From JAXJYR01 sp964593515 (GTDB lineage Bacteria; Bacillota_I; Bacilli_A; Erysipelotrichales; Erysipelotrichaceae), in assembly GCA_964593515.1 (NCBI GenBank), contig CAZQJH010000008.1, positions 1 through 26,985 on the forward strand: a stretch of DNA of 26,985 nt. The letters run 5' to 3'. Position 1 is the first letter of the stretch, and every line of letters starts with the position of its first letter. Of the stretch, positions 24,333 to 26,985 are shown piece after piece. Position numbers and translations under genes: made by a program. A model generated the notes under the pieces. It ran no database searches and was not told the origin of the DNA. It worked only from the letters and a program-made list of their open reading frames with translations.

Positions 24333-25418
24333 ATGAAAAAAATAGCTAATTTATTTGCTGTTGAAGGCAATGTAGTTGATGTTAAACCACATGGTGGTGG
24401 ATATATTAACGATACTTATGCAGTAGAATGTGAAAAAGAAGATGGTTCAAAAGTAAGATATATCTTACAAAGAATTAATCATAATATCTTTAAAAATCCT
24501 GAAGCATTAATGGAAAACTATGTAATGGTTTGTGATTATTTAAAAGATATCGTTGAAAAACAAGGTGGAAATCCACTAAGAGAAACACTTACGGTAATTC
24601 CTACTAAAGAAGGAAAATCTTTAGTATGTGTTGATGGTAATTACTATCGTATGATTATCTTTATTGAAGATACGATTTGTTATGAAACATGTCAAGGAGC
24701 TGAAGATTTCTATAAATGTGCTAAAGCTTTTGGAAACTTCCAATATATGTTGAAAGATTTCCCAGCTAGTAAGTTACATGAAACTATTCCTAACTTTCAT
24801 CATACTCCTTCAAGATTTGAAACTTTCTTAAAGGCAGTGGAAGAAAATAAGAGTGGAAGAGCTCATTTAGTTCAAGATGAAATTAATTTCATTATGGAAA
24901 GAAAAGCAGTTACTGATTCATTAATCGATTTATTAAACGCTAATGAATTACCTTTAAAGGTTACACACAATGATACTAAATTAAGTAATATTTTAATGGA
25001 TAAAGATACTAATGATTCATTATGTGTTATTGATTTAGATACAATTATGCCAGGACTTGCTGCATATGATTTTGGGGATTCAATTAGAGCAGGAGCATGT
25101 TATAGTGCTGAAGATGAAACTGATTTATCTAAAGTATATGTTGATTTAGATTTATATGAAGCATATGTAAAAGGATTTATTGAAGGAAGTAAAAATGGTC
25201 TTAGCGCTAAAGAAATTGAAACATTACCATTAGGGGCTAAAGTTATCACCTTAGAACAAGGTATTCGTTTCTTAAGTGATTACTTAGATGGTGATTTATA
25301 TTACAAAACAAGTTATGATAACCACAACTTAGATCGTACTAGAACACAATTAAAATTAGTGGCTGATATGGAATCTAAGTGGGAACAAATGAATGAAATT
25401 GTAAAGAAATATCAATAG
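24333..25418 (+). CDS. NahK-like N-acetylhexosamine 1-kinase (APH-fold sugar kinase)
   Basis: A small-molecule kinase of the aminoglycoside-phosphotransferase fold. It resembles, nearly end to end, the Bifidobacterium N-acetylhexosamine 1-kinase NahK, which phosphorylates GlcNAc/GalNAc at C1 in the lacto-N-biose/galacto-N-biose pathway; this is from memory of that sequence. Shared pieces are 'GGGYINDTY', 'YILQRINHNIF', 'TIPNFHHTPSRF', the catalytic loop 'VTHNDTKLSNILMD' (D214), metal-binding 'VIDLDTIMPG' (D234, D236), 'DFGDSIRAGA', 'FLSDYLDGDLYYKT' and 'NLDRTRTQLKL'. The length of 361 residues is close to that of NahK. It stands alone with its own promoter and terminator; no lacto-N-biose phosphorylase or sugar transporter is adjacent, so substrate and pathway are inferred. 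Another hexosamine or sugar C1-kinase activity is possible. Confidence 0.85.
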   Translation: MKKIANLFAVEGNVVDVKPHGGGYINDTYAVECEKEDGSKVRYILQRINHNIFKNPEALMENYVMVCDYLKDIVEKQGGNPLRETLTVIPTKEGKSLVCVDGNYYRMIIFIEDTICYETCQGAEDFYKCAKAFGNFQYMLKDFPASKLHETIPNFHHTPSRFETFLKAVEENKSGRAHLVQDEINFIMERKAVTDSLIDLLNANELPLKVTHNDTKLSNILMDKDTNDSLCVIDLDTIMPGLAAYDFGDSIRAGACYSAEDETDLSKVYVDLDLYEAYVKGFIEGSKNGLSAKEIETLPLGAKVITLEQGIRFLSDYLDGDLYYKTSYDNHNLDRTRTQLKLVADMESKWEQMNEIVKKYQ

Positions 25419-25427
25419 AAAACAATG

Positions 25428-25449
25428 ATCCTGCTTAGACAGGATTTTT
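25428..25449 (+). terminator. Rho-independent terminator after the NahK-like gene
   Basis: ATCCTG (25428-25433) pairs with CAGGAT (25440-25445) around a 6-nt loop, followed by TTTT. The stem is short but properly placed 10 nt after the stop codon. Confidence 0.65.
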
Positions 25450-25456
25450 GTTGTAT

Positions 25457-25487
25457 TTAAGAGTAAATTAAATAATTAAATTATAAA
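25457..25487 (+). promoter_or_regulatory. possible promoter of the polysaccharide genes
   Basis: TATAAA (25482-25487) could be a -10, with TTAAGA (25457-25462) as a weak -35 at 19-bp spacing. The match is poor, but the preceding terminator implies that some promoter lies in 25450-25500. An AAGGGGT site near 25487-25493 would serve the start at 25501. Confidence 0.3.
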
Positions 25488-25500
25488 AGGGGTAAAAAGA

Positions 25501-26118
25501 ATGTATAAAAATGTTTTGAAACGACTTATTGATATATGTTTATCATTAGTGGCTATTATTGTATTATTGCCAGTATTTATAATAATTGGAATAATTATCT
25601 ACATAGATAATCCTGGACCAATTATTTTTAAACAAAAGAGAATTGGTAAAAACAAAGAGGCATTTTGGCTTCATAAATTTAGAAGCATGAAGGTGGAAAC
25701 ACCTGATATTCCAACTCATTTGCTTTCTAATCCGGATCAATATATAACACGAGTTGGTAAAATAATGAGAAAATTAAGTATTGATGAATTACCTCAGTTG
25801 TATGATATCTTGATTGGAAAAATGTCGATTATAGGTCCTCGTCCAGCATTATGGAATCAATATGATTTGATTGAGGAAAGAGATAAATATAAAGTAAATG
25901 ACGTAAGACCTGGTTTAACCGGTTGGGCACAAATTAATGGACGCGATGAATTAGAAATTGATGTAAAATCAAAATTTGATGGAGAATACGTTAATAGATT
26001 GAATGAAGGTGGCTTTAAAGCTTTTTTTATGGATGTTAGATGTTTTTTTGGAACAGTTACTAAAGTGTTGACAAGTGAAGGGGTAGTTGAAGGTAAAACT
26101 ACTGAAAATATTAAATAA
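25501..26118 (+). CDS. Monotopic phosphoglycosyl transferase (undecaprenyl-phosphate sugar-1-phosphate transferase)
   Basis: Moves a sugar 1-phosphate from a nucleotide sugar to undecaprenyl phosphate, starting a capsule, exopolysaccharide or glycan repeat unit at the inner face of the membrane. The 205 residues match the compact PglC/CapM-type bacterial sugar transferase: 'KRLIDICLS', a hydrophobic re-entrant helix (~13-35) with P24 in the middle, 'GPIIFKQKRIGKNKE', 'FWLHKFRSM', the catalytic dyad D95-E96 in 'LSIDELPQLYDIL', 'GKMSIIGPRPAL' and 'RPGLTGWAQINGRD'. The sugar substrate cannot be read from sequence. It appears to be the first gene of a polysaccharide locus. Codon use shifts here (more TTG, ATA and AGA), a possible sign of horizontal acquisition. 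Confidence 0.93.
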   Translation: MYKNVLKRLIDICLSLVAIIVLLPVFIIIGIIIYIDNPGPIIFKQKRIGKNKEAFWLHKFRSMKVETPDIPTHLLSNPDQYITRVGKIMRKLSIDELPQLYDILIGKMSIIGPRPALWNQYDLIEERDKYKVNDVRPGLTGWAQINGRDELEIDVKSKFDGEYVNRLNEGGFKAFFMDVRCFFGTVTKVLTSEGVVEGKTTENIK

Positions 26119-26134
26119 GAAAGAGGTGATATAA

Positions 26135-26953
26135 ATGAAAATTTCAGTTTTAATGTCTGTATATAAAAATGATAATCCAGTATTTCTTAAAACTGCATTG
26201 GAAAGTATTTATGAAAAACAAACAAGAAAACCAGATGAAATAATAGTTGTTTTTGATGGAAAATTAACACAAGAGTTATATGTGGTTTTAGATGATTTTA
26301 AAAAAGGTAAAGAAAGCATTGTCTTTTATTACCCACAAGAAGTAAATAAAGGACTTGGAGAAGCGCTTAGGATAGGTAGTGAAAAGTGTACCGGTGACTA
26401 TATTTTTAGAATGGATGCAGACGATATAAGTGTTCCACAAAGATTTGAAAAGCAAATTAGATATCTAGAAACAAATCCTAAAATTGATGTGTTGGGTAGT
26501 GATATAGCCGAATTCAATTATTCAACAGATGAGAATATGCGTTTACGAGTTTGCCCACAAAAACATGAGGATATTGTACATATGAGTAAAAGAAGAAATC
26601 CTATGAATCATGTGACAGTAGCAATAAAGCGAAGTGCATTAAAAAAAAGTGGTGGATATGAAACAGTGCTGTTAGTGGAAGATTATTATTTATGGTTGAA
26701 AATGATAGTTTCGGGTTGTGTGCTAGAAAATTTGAATGAGCCACTATGTTATGTTCGAATAGGTAATGGATTTAATGGTAAAAGAAGTTCAAAATTAAGA
26801 ATCGAAGGTTGGAAGAAAATACAAAAATTATTATTAGATAATAATATGATTAATATAATTGAAGCAATTTATAATATGATTTGTGTTGTTGGCTTTGTTT
26901 ATTGTCCTGTTTGGTTAAAACAATTTATTTACGCAAAATTGTTAAGAAAATAA
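26135..26953 (+). CDS. Family 2 glycosyltransferase
   Basis: A GT-A fold glycosyltransferase, likely adding a sugar to the lipid-linked repeat begun by the transferase 16 nt upstream. The start 'MKISVLMSVYKND' is the nucleotide-binding strand; 'DEIIVVFDG' follows, then the metal-binding 'RMDADDIS' (DxD), 'NPMNHVTVAIKRSAL' and the acceptor-side acidic 'LVEDYYLWLKM', the usual ED motif. The pattern resembles amylovoran/WfgD-type GT2 enzymes; donor and acceptor are unknown. The C-terminal ~35 residues are hydrophobic to amphipathic ('MICVVGFVYCPVWLKQF'), probably a membrane-association helix. The start has an AGAGGTGAT site. The remaining 32 bases to the window edge hold nothing I can identify. 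Confidence 0.9.
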   Translation: MKISVLMSVYKNDNPVFLKTALESIYEKQTRKPDEIIVVFDGKLTQELYVVLDDFKKGKESIVFYYPQEVNKGLGEALRIGSEKCTGDYIFRMDADDISVPQRFEKQIRYLETNPKIDVLGSDIAEFNYSTDENMRLRVCPQKHEDIVHMSKRRNPMNHVTVAIKRSALKKSGGYETVLLVEDYYLWLKMIVSGCVLENLNEPLCYVRIGNGFNGKRSSKLRIEGWKKIQKLLLDNNMINIIEAIYNMICVVGFVYCPVWLKQFIYAKLLRK

Positions 26954-26985
26954 TTTTGTAATAATATAGTAATTTGAGTGTAATA

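Noticed and set aside
1..26985. CRISPR arrays, insertion sequences, prophage, tRNA/rRNA genes or toxin-antitoxin pairs
   Set aside because: No regularly spaced repeats, transposase or integrase motifs, structured RNA genes or small paired reading frames were found in the intergenic sequence.

Overview
The window is a strongly AT-rich (about 30% GC by eye) stretch of a low-GC Firmicutes chromosome. It encodes the Gram-positive-type replicative polymerase PolC, a PASTA-domain Ser/Thr kinase with its PP2C phosphatase, glutamate racemase and CIRCE operators. TGA is a normal stop codon (prpC and sbcD end in it), which argues against a Mollicute with code 4. Gene content and protein character suggest the Erysipelotrichia (Coprobacillus/Catenibacterium-like gut bacteria); this placement is an inference, not a demonstrated fact.

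Layout, left to right. (1) 152-943: a free-standing transcription-factor-like protein with an N-terminal LytTR DNA-binding domain and a C-terminal PAS-like sensor, with its own promoter and terminator. (2) 1063-10950: one tightly packed run, polC-rlmN-prpC-prkC-rsgA-rpe-thiN, with gaps of 12 nt or less or overlaps, closed by a terminator whose stem begins inside thiN. It joins replication, rRNA methylation, Ser/Thr phospho-signalling, 30S ribosome assembly, the pentose phosphate pathway and thiamine diphosphate synthesis. (3) 11012-13703: recG-rnc, with its own promoter and terminator. (4) 13761-17662: sbcD-sbcC, the Mre11/Rad50-type nuclease. (5) 17728-18492 murI, then 18527-19162, an unrecognised membrane-anchored helical/TPR-like protein whose promoter lies in the 3' end of murI. 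(6) A strong, probably bidirectional terminator separates these from a leftward group, proB-proA plus a SIS-domain protein (22022 to 19204). (7) 22023-22230: a regulatory region between divergent genes, holding the proB promoter, a perfect 15-bp palindrome, and two CIRCE operators around the htpG promoter. (8) 22231-24174 htpG. (9) 24333-25418: a kinase closely resembling N-acetylhexosamine 1-kinase (NahK). (10) 25501-26953: a phosphoglycosyl transferase and a family 2 glycosyltransferase, apparently the start of a capsule/exopolysaccharide locus that runs off the right edge.

Most of the window is core housekeeping DNA. I see no CRISPR array, insertion sequence, prophage, tRNA or rRNA, and no clearly new multi-gene system. 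The points most worth a second look are the double CIRCE control of htpG, the unexplained palindrome next to it, the reversed LytTR-PAS regulator, the solitary NahK homologue, and the unknown TM-TPR protein. No intergenic stretch exceeds 300 bases; the longest (1-151, 22023-22230 and 24175-24332) are covered by the regulatory entries.
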